Source: Chitinophagales bacterium
GTDB lineage: Bacteria; Bacteroidota; Bacteroidia; Chitinophagales; Chitinophagaceae
Assembly: GCA_025355935.1 (NCBI GenBank)
Contig: JANXYS010000274.1
Span: forward strand, 1-17,130
Direction of reading: 5' to 3'
Length of the DNA: 17,130 bases
Below, piece by piece: positions 1-5,890 of this stretch. Under the pieces are notes generated by a model. That model was given only the letters and a program-made list of their open reading frames with translations, ran no database searches and was not told where the DNA came from. A program made the position numbers and the translations under genes. Within the stretch, counting starts at the first letter, position 1. Each line of letters starts with the position of its first letter.

Positions 1-1146
1 ATGATATAACTCTTTACTATGCACTATAAGCCTTGACGGATCATCTTTTATTGCTAAAGTGTCTGACTGCACGACTCCATGCATCTCTTGCGGAGATGTT
101 TGTATCGTTGGGGGATCTTTCTTCATTTGCGTTATCCATAAATCTGCATCTGCATTTCTAATAAAACTTCCAAATATTGGCCTGTAGAATAAAACACCTA
201 ACAGCATGCCTGTCATCATTATCCATTTTCGTCCAATCTTATCGCTTAAAGCTCCAAACACAAGGAAGAATGGAGTTGCCAGAGCAATTGCCCACAGCAC
301 AATCTCTCGATTTTGTGAGAATTCAATTTTTACTGCGTTTTCCAGAAAGCTTTGTGCATAAAATTGCCCTGTATACCAGATCACACCTTGTCCCATTACC
401 GCACCAAATAAGGCAAGCAACACCATTTTCAAGTTTTTCTTATTACCAAAACTCTCTTTTAAAGGGTTTAAGGAAGTTTTTCCCTCAGTTTTAAGTTTGG
501 CAAAAATGGGCGATTCGCTCATTCTCATTCTTATGTAAATAGATACCAGCACGAGGATAATGCTTAACCAGAATGGATATCGCCAACCGCCCCATTCTGC
601 GTTAAAATCTTCGTTACTCATGCTTTTTTTAGTCAATAATATTACGCCTAACGACACAAAAAGCCCAAGGGTAGCAGTAGTTTGTATCCAGCTGGTATAA
701 TATCCACGCCGTTTAAGTGGGGAGTGTTCGGCTACATAAGTTGCCGCGCCTCCATATTCGCCGCCCAGTGCGAGACCCTGGACCAGGCGCAACATCAAAA
801 CTAAAATGGGGGCCAATACCCCAATAGAACGATAACCAGGCACGAGTCCTATTAGGAATGTTGATCCACCCATTAACACCAGCGTCAGTAGAAAGGTGTA
901 TTTTCTTCCAACCATGTCGCCAATTCTTCCAAATACCAACGCACCAAAAGGGCGTACAATAAATCCTGCCGCAAAAATGGCAAGTGTGGAGAGAAGTGCA
1001 GCAGTGCCTAATCCTGCAGGAAAAAATTGTTGTGAAATTACAGTTGCAAGACTACCAAAAATGTAGAAATCGTACCATTCAATCAAGGTTCCGAGAGAAG
1101 AAGAAAAGATAATCTTACGAATATTGTTTTTTTCTGTAAAACTCAT
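1..1146 (-). CDS. MFS transporter, MHS (metabolite:H+ symporter) type, 3' part cut by the window edge
   Basis: The frame opens at the ATG at 1144-1146 and runs without a stop through the left edge, giving 382 residues. It is an inner-membrane secondary transporter of the major facilitator superfamily. Visible marks are an EWYDF motif at residues 23-27, typical of the MHS branch (proline/betaine, shikimate and alpha-ketoglutarate porters), and MFS motif A (GRIGDMVGRK) at 73-82. Further marks are the RLVQGLALGGEYGG segment after TM4 (120-133) and a second motif-A-like stretch SDKIGRK at 301-307. About 328 residues in, after TM8, a hydrophilic stretch of at least 50 residues begins and continues off the window, so the whole protein probably exceeds 500 residues. 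The substrate cannot be read from the sequence. A candidate -7 box lies at 1177-1184. Family confidence is high; the substrate is unknown. Confidence 0.92.
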   Translation of the reverse strand, partial: MSFTEKNNIRKIIFSSSLGTLIEWYDFYIFGSLATVISQQFFPAGLGTAALLSTLAIFAAGFIVRPFGALVFGRIGDMVGRKYTFLLTLVLMGGSTFLIGLVPGYRSIGVLAPILVLMLRLVQGLALGGEYGGAATYVAEHSPLKRRGYYTSWIQTTATLGLFVSLGVILLTKKSMSNEDFNAEWGGWRYPFWLSIILVLVSIYIRMRMSESPIFAKLKTEGKTSLNPLKESFGNKKNLKMVLLALFGAVMGQGVIWYTGQFYAQSFLENAVKIEFSQNREIVLWAIALATPFFLVFGALSDKIGRKWIMMTGMLLGVLFYRPIFGSFIRNADADLWITQMKKDPPTIQTSPQEMHGVVQSDTLAIKDDPSRLIVHSKELYH

Positions 1147-1176
1147 GCAGTTTCATTTAAATAGCTAAGAAATCAT

Positions 1177-1215
1177 AAAAATTAGCAAGCCCGATTGAAT
1201 TAATTAAATGCTTGC
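1177..1215 (-). promoter_or_regulatory. Candidate promoter with inverted-repeat operator upstream of the MFS gene
   Basis: On the minus strand TAATTTTT (1184-1177) matches the TAnnTTTG box with one mismatch and sits about 30 bp before the MFS ATG. Directly upstream is a perfect 6-bp inverted repeat, GCAAGC (1185-1190) and GCTTGC (1210-1215), with a 19-bp A/T-rich spacer. It would cover the -33 region, as a repressor or activator site would. No -33 element is recognisable. The role is inferred from position only. Confidence 0.3.
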
Positions 1216-1303
1216 AATTTTGACTTAAACTGTCATCTTTTAGATAAAAATTACCCAATTTAGGGTATTGTTTTGCAAAATATTTATGCCTCTCTTTGTA
1301 TCG

Positions 1304-1433
1304 AGCAAAAACATTTCAATTCATTACGCCGCCCGTTTAACGTACGCCGGTTTCCCCGGCACCTAGAAAACAACTTATTTATTCTCATGCTTGAACACAT
1401 CCCGTTCCGATTCTTCGGAGTGGGTTTTTTTTT
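1304..1433 (+). ncRNA. Candidate small transcript of unknown family (sRNA or tiny mRNA)
   Basis: This is the structured part of the 421-bp gap between the MFS gene and recA. It ends in a strong terminator (1401-1433) pointing the same way as recA, yet no recognisable gene lies before it. Upstream is a weak promoter candidate: TTG at 1268-1270, a 20-bp gap, then TCTCTTTG at 1291-1298, one mismatch from TAnnTTTG. The inferred RNA is about 130 nt. It contains a GC-rich hairpin, GCCGG (1346-1350) with CCGGC (1356-1360), and the 7-mer TACGCCG twice (1325-1331, 1343-1349). A 26-codon frame (ATG 1286 to TAG 1366) overlaps the 5' part, so a small mRNA is possible. I do not recognise 6S, SRP, tmRNA or a riboswitch. 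The 5' end is a guess. Confidence 0.35.
1401..1433 (+). terminator. Rho-independent terminator in the MFS-recA gap
   Basis: A 10-bp stem (1401-1410 with 1415-1424, two G-T pairs) closes a TTCT loop and is followed by nine T residues (1425-1433). Only the plus-strand orientation has the T-run. It cannot serve recA, which starts 134 bp further on. Confidence 0.8.
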
Positions 1434-1504
1434 CTAAATAAGAAAAGACTAAAAAATTTGACAAAATATTACTAAAGAAATTAGCTTTCCTTAAATAAAT
1501 GGTT

Positions 1505-1512
1505 TACATTTG
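1505..1512 (+). promoter_or_regulatory. recA promoter, -7 box TACATTTG
   Basis: This is an exact match to the Bacteroidota -7 consensus TAnnTTTG, placed so that the transcript would start near 1518 and leave a roughly 50-nt leader before recA. A good -33 TTTG is not evident (TTAG at 1481-1484 is the nearest at suitable spacing). I see no LexA-like palindrome, so SOS control cannot be argued from the sequence. Confidence 0.6.
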
Positions 1513-1567
1513 TTTCCACGATAAATTTACACGCAAATTCAGATACATCACTTAAAAAAAACAAACA

Positions 1568-2584
1568 ATGAGTAACGTAGAAAAGTCAGAAAAGTCAGAA
1601 AAATTTAAGGCGCTGAAATTAACGATGGATAAAATCGATAAGGATTTCGGCAAAGGATCGGTAATGATGATGAGTGATAAGGGGGTTACAGAAATTGAAG
1701 TTATCTCAACAGGATCAATTGGGTTGGATGTTGCACTGGGCATCGGAGGTCTGCCTAGAGGAAGGGTAATAGAAATATATGGTCCGGAATCTTCTGGTAA
1801 AACAACACTTGCAATTCACGTTATAGCGGAGGCACAAAAAAAGGGTGGAATGTGTGCTTTTATTGACGCGGAACATGCCTTTGATAGCACTTACGCACAA
1901 AAGTTAGGAGTAGATATTGATAATTTATTAATTTCTCAACCAGACTACGGTGAACAAGCCCTTGAAATTGCCGATAGATTAATTCTTTCAGGCGCATTGG
2001 ACGTGGTGGTGATCGATTCGGTAGCCGCTCTTGTACCAAAAGGAGAGCTGGAGGGTGAAATGGGCGATAGCAAAATGGGACTTCAGGCAAGGCTAATGAG
2101 TCAGGCTTTAAGGAAGCTGACAGCTACAATATCCAAAACCAACAGCTGCTGTATTTTTATTAACCAGTTAAGAGAGAAAATTGGTGTAATGTTCGGTAAT
2201 CCCGAAACAACTACAGGCGGGAATGCTTTAAAGTTTTATGCATCCGTTCGTTTAGATATCCGACGCCAGGCTCAGATAAAAGATGGCGATGAAGTAGTGG
2301 GAAATCATATCAAAGTAAAAGTGGTGAAAAATAAAGTGGCTCCTCCTTTTCGTCAGGCTGAATTTGATATCATCTATGGGGAAGGTATTTCTAAAGCTGG
2401 AGAAATTATCGACATGGGCGTTGAGTTGGGTATTGTACAAAAAAGTGGTAGCTGGTTCAGTTATAATGGAGATAAACTTGGCCAGGGGCGCGAAGCAGTT
2501 AAGCAATTGATGGTGGATAATCCTGAAATGGCTTCAGAAATTGAGGGAAAAATTAGAGAAAAAATAAAAGAGAACCAGGCGTAG
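1568..2584 (+). CDS. recA: Recombinase RecA
   Basis: Cytoplasmic ATP-dependent strand-exchange protein of homologous recombination and repair; in LexA-containing bacteria it also triggers SOS cleavage. At 338 residues it has the usual RecA length. Walker A is GPESSGKT at 72-79, Walker B is the hydrophobic stretch ending in D150 (VVVID), and the DNA-binding L2 region includes NPETTTGGNALKFYAS at 211-226. The helix containing the FINQLREKIG signature (198-207) is intact. The N-terminus has a short KSEKSEK repeat before the first conserved helix. No Shine-Dalgarno is present; the start is preceded by an A-rich run, as is usual in Bacteroidota. It is monocistronic, with its own promoter and a terminator 44 bp after the stop codon. 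Confidence 0.99.
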   Translation: MSNVEKSEKSEKFKALKLTMDKIDKDFGKGSVMMMSDKGVTEIEVISTGSIGLDVALGIGGLPRGRVIEIYGPESSGKTTLAIHVIAEAQKKGGMCAFIDAEHAFDSTYAQKLGVDIDNLLISQPDYGEQALEIADRLILSGALDVVVIDSVAALVPKGELEGEMGDSKMGLQARLMSQALRKLTATISKTNSCCIFINQLREKIGVMFGNPETTTGGNALKFYASVRLDIRRQAQIKDGDEVVGNHIKVKVVKNKVAPPFRQAEFDIIYGEGISKAGEIIDMGVELGIVQKSGSWFSYNGDKLGQGREAVKQLMVDNPEMASEIEGKIREKIKENQA

Positions 2585-2627
2585 TCTGCTTCATATACAT
2601 ATGTTAAGTAGAGTTAGTAAGTATTCT

Positions 2628-2655
2628 AACCGTCCTTGTCTAAGGACGGTTTTTT
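2628..2655 (+). terminator. Rho-independent terminator after recA
   Basis: A perfect stem AACCGTCCTT (2628-2637) pairs with AAGGACGGTT (2642-2651) around a GTCT loop and continues into a T-run to 2655. It closes the recA transcript before the DMT gene. Confidence 0.9.
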
Positions 2656-2727
2656 AATGTTTCTTACCGAACTTTATGCGGTAGAACAGTTACAGATGTA
2701 ACCAATGAAAGATCAATCAAAATATCA

Positions 2728-3642
2728 GTGAAGCAAAATACCGCCGCACATCTCTCCCTTTTAGGCACCAATATACTCTTTGCTGTAAATTTTACTGCCA
2801 TCAAGCAATTGGTAAATACCGGGCTGATGGAGCCATTCGCATTGAACCTAATTCGGATTACCGTTACAGCTTCATTATTGTGGATATTGTTTTGGCTTAA
2901 TCGACGCAAGCCTCGGATTGACCGCAAAGATTATGGAAGATTCTTTTTGTGTTCGCTAACAGGTATTGCCATCAATCAATTGTTTTTTGTCAAGGGACTG
3001 TCACTTACCTATTCCATTCATGCTTCTTTACTAATGCTAACCACACCAATACTTATTACGGTTATTGCGGCATGGATTTTAAAAGAACGGTTGACCTTAT
3101 TTAAATTAGTCGGGCTGTTACTTGGCATTACTGGCGCAGTAGTTTTGATAACCGCAAGACAGAATTCCGGCACCGGAAATAATGTGGTTGTCGGTGATAT
3201 GTTAATTATTGTAAACGCAATTTCCTATACAATTTATTTCATCCTTGTTAAGCCACTTATGAAGAAATACGATCCTATAACAGTGTTGCGCGTAATATTC
3301 AGCGTGGGATTTATTTTGGTAGTCCCTTTCTGCTGGGCAGAATTTGTGCAGATACACTGGGCAATGTTTGGTTTACGGGAATACATTATTTTGGCTTCCG
3401 TGGTGTTGGGCGGAACGTTCTTCGCTTACCTTTTAAACATTTACGGCATAAAGGTACTTGGTGCATCTATTGCTGGTGCCTATATTTATTCCCAGGTGGT
3501 TTTTACCGCTGTTATAGCGATGATATTTTTAAAGGAAGATCTTTCTCTTTATAAGATCATTGCCGGATTGCTCATTGCCAGCGGAGTCTATTTGTCAAAC
3601 CAAACTTATAGCAATGATAAGCAGCTATCGCGCACAAAGTGA
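2728..3642 (+). CDS. EamA/DMT-family transporter, ten membrane helices
   Basis: Inner-membrane permease of the drug/metabolite transporter superfamily (EamA, RhaT-like), a group mostly linked to export of amino acids or metabolites; the substrate is not predictable. The 304 residues fit the family length and show the two-fold EamA repeat. The first half includes the hydrophobic segments SLLGTNILFAVNFTAIK, ALNLIRITVTASLLWILFW and LLLGITGAVVLI; the second half starts near GDMLIIVNAISYTIYF. The only in-frame start is GTG at 2728; no in-frame ATG exists upstream, although homologues would end close to this N-terminus. An out-of-frame ATG at 2705 opens an 8-codon frame whose TGA overlaps this GTG (GTGA), suggesting either translational coupling or a one-base discrepancy. 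The 3' end overlaps the GNAT gene by 29 nt. Confidence 0.9.
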   Translation: MKQNTAAHLSLLGTNILFAVNFTAIKQLVNTGLMEPFALNLIRITVTASLLWILFWLNRRKPRIDRKDYGRFFLCSLTGIAINQLFFVKGLSLTYSIHASLLMLTTPILITVIAAWILKERLTLFKLVGLLLGITGAVVLITARQNSGTGNNVVVGDMLIIVNAISYTIYFILVKPLMKKYDPITVLRVIFSVGFILVVPFCWAEFVQIHWAMFGLREYIILASVVLGGTFFAYLLNIYGIKVLGASIAGAYIYSQVVFTAVIAMIFLKEDLSLYKIIAGLLIASGVYLSNQTYSNDKQLSRTK

Positions 3643-4078
3643 TCTAGATTATAGGTCTGCAGCCTTGCTCTTTAGGGAATATGCAAGGTGGCTCGATATA
3701 GATCTTTCATTTCAGCAATTTGATGAGGAACTTAATCGGTTAAAAGTTATGTATGGCGAACCAGGCGGGGCGATCTTCTTGATTACGAAAGGCGAATTAT
3801 TATGTGGTTGCGTTGCAATCCGGCGATTAACAGATGTAACCGCGGAGTTAAAGAGAATGTATATTATACCCCAATGCCGAAAGCAGGGCATGGCCGAATC
3901 CTTACTAGCTGAGGCTATCGCATTTGCATCTCAAAAGAATTATCAATTTATCAATCTTGATACGTTAGACAATATGCTACCGGCGATAACCCTTTATAAA
4001 AAATTTGGATTTTGCGAAATTGGGGCTTATTATTTTAACCCCCATCTGAACACCCTCTACTTTCAAAAGGTACTGTAA
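3614..4078 (+). CDS. GNAT-family N-acetyltransferase
   Basis: Cytoplasmic acetyl-CoA-dependent acyltransferase of unknown acceptor. From the ATG at 3614 it is 154 residues, a normal single-domain GNAT. The acetyl-CoA-binding motif A is clear: strand ELKRMYIIP (79-86), then the pyrophosphate loop R89-K-Q-G92-M-A94 in the R/Q-x-x-G-x-G/A pattern. A motif B region follows with ALYKKFGF-like ITLYKKFGFCEIG (126-137). A longer reading from TTG 3560 would only add residues encoded inside the DMT gene, so the ATG is preferred. The 29-nt overlap with the DMT gene implies one transcript and coupled translation. Its stop lies 3 bp from the stop of the opposing SixA gene. Confidence 0.9.
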   Translation: MISSYRAQSDLDYRSAALLFREYARWLDIDLSFQQFDEELNRLKVMYGEPGGAIFLITKGELLCGCVAIRRLTDVTAELKRMYIIPQCRKQGMAESLLAEAIAFASQKNYQFINLDTLDNMLPAITLYKKFGFCEIGAYYFNPHLNTLYFQKVL

Positions 4079-4081
4079 GCT

Positions 4082-4579
4082 TTACGATAATTTTGGATAA
4101 TCAAAAAATAACAACTTTTTGCGCGCCATTGCAAATTCACTCCATGAGTCTATCTCGGACTGAATGCCAACTACGGCACAGGTAGGCATATTATCGATGA
4201 ATACATCTTTACATAGCTGATTTACAAAATCAGTGATTCCTGGATTATGAGAGAAAATAGCTACAGCGTCTGACGTGGTTTGCATTTCTTGTATTACTTC
4301 AAAAAAAATAGACGCGGGTGCATGGTATAATTTGTCAATATAGATAATATCATCTGAATTATATGATAACTCATCGCAAAATGCCCTGCAGGTCATGCTC
4401 GCACGTTTTGCAGGACTGCTCACAAAACTCCCGATATTTACACGATGCTTAATTAATCTTCTGGCCATTTCGGGTGCATCCGATTTACCGCGTGCGCTTA
4501 AAGACCGGTCAAAGTCCAACTCTCCTGGATTTGCCCAACTACTTTTCGCATGTCGCACTATGATCAATGTTTTCATCAT
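4082..4579 (-). CDS. Histidine phosphatase family protein, SixA-like phosphohistidine phosphatase
   Basis: Cytoplasmic phosphatase of the branch-2-like SixA group, whose E. coli member removes phosphate from phosphohistidine in signalling or PTS proteins. The catalytic RHG-type motif is RHA at residues 9-11 (H10 would be the phospho-acceptor). A second arginine occurs in SSPAKRA (R59), and the second conserved histidine is H111 in FSHNPG. At 165 residues it matches SixA size and lacks extra domains. Two adjacent ATGs (MM) make the exact start uncertain by one codon. It stands alone, divergent from VF530 and tail-to-tail with the GNAT gene. A one-mismatch -7 box (minus strand, 4621-4628) lies upstream. 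Confidence 0.9.
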   Translation of the reverse strand: MMKTLIIVRHAKSSWANPGELDFDRSLSARGKSDAPEMARRLIKHRVNIGSFVSSPAKRASMTCRAFCDELSYNSDDIIYIDKLYHAPASIFFEVIQEMQTTSDAVAIFSHNPGITDFVNQLCKDVFIDNMPTCAVVGIQSEIDSWSEFAMARKKLLFFDYPKLS

Positions 4580-4650
4580 GTATTGATTGCTCAGGTGTGA
4601 GCATTAATTATCGTGCCAATCAAAGTTTTAGACTTCCAGAATCAATGATC

Positions 4651-4681
4651 TTCGAACCTATAATTTTTGATGGTATCTTTA
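4651..4681 (+). promoter_or_regulatory. Candidate promoter of the VF530-DUF1415 pair
   Basis: TTCG at 4651-4654 (one mismatch to TTTG), a 19-bp spacer and TATCTTTA at 4674-4681 (one mismatch to TAnnTTTG) form a spaced pair of the Bacteroidota type. It predicts a leader of about 12 nt before the ATG at 4699, similar to the short leaders seen at other genes here. Confidence 0.4.
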
Positions 4682-4698
4682 CATATTAATTTCTATGC

Positions 4699-4905
4699 AT
4701 GGCTTCAAATGATCCTCTTCATGGTAAAACGCTCGAAGTAATATTGAACCACCTTGTTGATCGTTTTGGATGGGCGGAACTTGGGAACCTGATCAGGATA
4801 AACTGTTTTAATAAGGATCCGGGTATTAAATCAAGCCTTACTTTTCTACGGAAGACAGCTTGGGCCCGGAAGAAGGTGGAAGAGCTGTACATTAGCATTC
4901 TTTAA
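4699..4905 (+). CDS. VF530 family (DUF2132) small protein
   Basis: A 68-residue cytoplasmic protein of the VF530 family, whose biological role is not established. Family features seen are the start SNDPLHGKTLEVILNHLV, the middle FGWAELGNLIRINCFNKDP, and the C-terminal SSLTFLRKTAWARKKVEELY. It is strongly helical and basic at the C-terminus. The length is normal for the family. The ATG at 4699 is chosen because it opens at the conserved N-terminus; an earlier ATG at 4695 is out of frame. The stop is 9 bp before the DUF1415 gene, so the two are probably co-transcribed. Confidence 0.9.
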   Translation: MASNDPLHGKTLEVILNHLVDRFGWAELGNLIRINCFNKDPGIKSSLTFLRKTAWARKKVEELYISIL

Positions 4906-4914
4906 AAATCTGTT

Positions 4915-5466
4915 ATGCCACCTGATGAATTAGTGATACAACAAACTAAAAGGTGGATTCTCGATGTTGTAGTAGCCTGTAATTTCTGTCCTTTTGCTGC
5001 ACGAGAGGTGCGAAATGAGACGGTAAAATACCAGGTTTTACTAAGCGCAGATAAAAAGCAGGTGCTTGAGACCCTTTGTCTTTTGTTTGACGAGTTAGCG
5101 GAAGATCATACCATCGCTACGGCGCTGCTGATATTGCCATCCGGGTTCAACTCGTTTTCTGTTTATCTGCAACTTTTTGAAATAGCTGAATCATTGCTGG
5201 AAAAAGAAGGTCATGAAGGAGTTTTTCAACTGGCGAGTTTTCACCCGGCTTACATGTTTGCTGGGTCTACGAATGAAGACCCCTCAAATTATACTAATCG
5301 ATCACCCTACCCAATGCTTCACATTCTCCGGGAAGAAAGTGTAAGTGAGGCAGTAGATTCCTACAAATCGGTGGAAAAAATCTCCGAAAAAAACATCGCA
5401 TTTACGGAGCATAAGGGTCTTGCTTTTATGCAGGCTTTGCGGATGAGTTGCATGCAAAAAATCTAA
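4915..5466 (+). CDS. DUF1415 family protein
   Basis: A soluble 183-residue protein of the DUF1415 family, function unknown. The family hallmarks are visible: CNFCPFA near the N-terminus (22-28), SFHPAY (108-113), and the highly conserved block NRSPYPMLHILREE (128-141). The paired cysteines and the His-Pro motif could suggest metal or redox chemistry, but that is only a guess. No signal peptide or membrane segment is present. It follows VF530 with a 9-bp gap, suggesting co-expression. Its stop codon is 1 bp from the stop of a decayed reading frame on the other strand. Confidence 0.92.
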   Translation: MPPDELVIQQTKRWILDVVVACNFCPFAAREVRNETVKYQVLLSADKKQVLETLCLLFDELAEDHTIATALLILPSGFNSFSVYLQLFEIAESLLEKEGHEGVFQLASFHPAYMFAGSTNEDPSNYTNRSPYPMLHILREESVSEAVDSYKSVEKISEKNIAFTEHKGLAFMQALRMSCMQKI

Positions 5467-5467
5467 G

Positions 5468-5656
5468 TTATCTGCGCTGCTCGGTATCGAGTTTATGATG
5501 ATATCCGCGGAGTAACCAATATCCTAAGAGCGATTGTATAATTGTGGCACGGTAGTAGGATCACGTAAGAGCAATGTTAGTAATACTTTCATGAATTCTG
5601 ATGGCACTCGCAACCCGATCTCCATTTTGGTTTGTAGATCGAACATAAATTTTCAT
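5468..5656 (-). pseudogene. Small minus-strand reading frame interrupted by one in-frame TGA
   Basis: From an ATG at 5654-5656 a 62-codon frame runs to TAA at 5468-5470 and is broken only by TGA at codon 32 (5561-5563). The first part reads MKIYVRSTNQNGDRVASAIR then IHESITNIALT. After the TGA come 30 residues, SYYRATIIQSLLGYWLLRGY followed by HHKLDTEQRR, which look like a membrane-proximal helix with a charged tail. The coding style and an end only 1 bp from the DUF1415 stop, as at other convergent junctions here, argue for a former or real gene. A chance open frame is possible because the run is short. I do not recognise a family. Confidence 0.35.
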
Positions 5657-5702
5657 CTGAATCAGTGAATAGCTTTAAAGAAAGGATATCTCAATAAAAA
5701 GG

Positions 5703-5882
5703 CTACAGCATATGAATGGAACCTCCTTCGTCGATATAAAGACTTAAGTTGTTTTCAGCATTAAGTAAAACAGAATTTTGATTTCCATCATTTTGAATTT
5801 TAGCTTGGTTTAAGAGGCTGTGTGATTGTTCAACGGTAAAGCTGAGCTCATTTTCATTGACTATATTTGTTTCAAAAGTTTT
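5703..5882 (-). pseudogene. Start-less 59-codon coding remnant upstream of the GH3 gene
   Basis: The minus-strand frame is open from the stop at 5883-5885 to TAG at 5703-5705, but contains no usable start except an ATG two codons from the end. It reads like the C-terminus of an Asn/Gln-rich secreted protein, with segments such as FTVEQSHSLLNQAKI and GNQNSVLLNAENNLSLYIDE. The spacing of N, Q and G residues loosely recalls curlin-type repeats (speculative). It would be the 3' end of a gene whose 5' part was lost, perhaps by a rearrangement at the GH3 boundary. The length alone does not exclude chance. Confidence 0.3.
5862..5869 (+). promoter_or_regulatory. GH3 operon promoter, -7 box TATATTTG
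   Basis: This exact TAnnTTTG match predicts a transcript starting near 5875, about 15 nt before the ATG at 5891. It also decides the start: an upstream in-frame TTG at 5867 lies inside this promoter box and so would not be transcribed. No clear -33 element is visible. Confidence 0.6.
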
Positions 5883-5890
5883 TTAGATTG

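Larger units (their letters stand above)
5467..5890. other. 424-bp gap between DUF1415 and GH3 genes
   Basis: Apart from the two minus-strand remnants (5468-5656 and 5703-5882) and the GH3 promoter at its right end, I see no intact gene, RNA gene, terminator or repeat here. The 46 bp between the two remnants hold no recognisable element. Confidence 0.6.

Noticed and set aside
177..494. 105-codon plus-strand frame
   Set aside because: It lies wholly inside the MHS transporter on the other strand, whose motifs are unmistakable, and its product resembles no family.
1388..1424. Resemblance of GAACACATCCCGTTCCGA to a 5S rRNA loop
   Set aside because: The rest of the 5S rRNA fold is missing and the similarity is explained by the terminator stem.
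1440..1567. LexA/SOS box before recA
   Set aside because: No convincing inverted repeat of known LexA types is present; only the TAnnTTTG promoter can be supported.
5542..5565. TGGCACG resembling the -24 half of a sigma-54 promoter, checked because rpoN is nearby
   Set aside because: No TTGC half follows at the required spacing, and no gene is suitably placed downstream.
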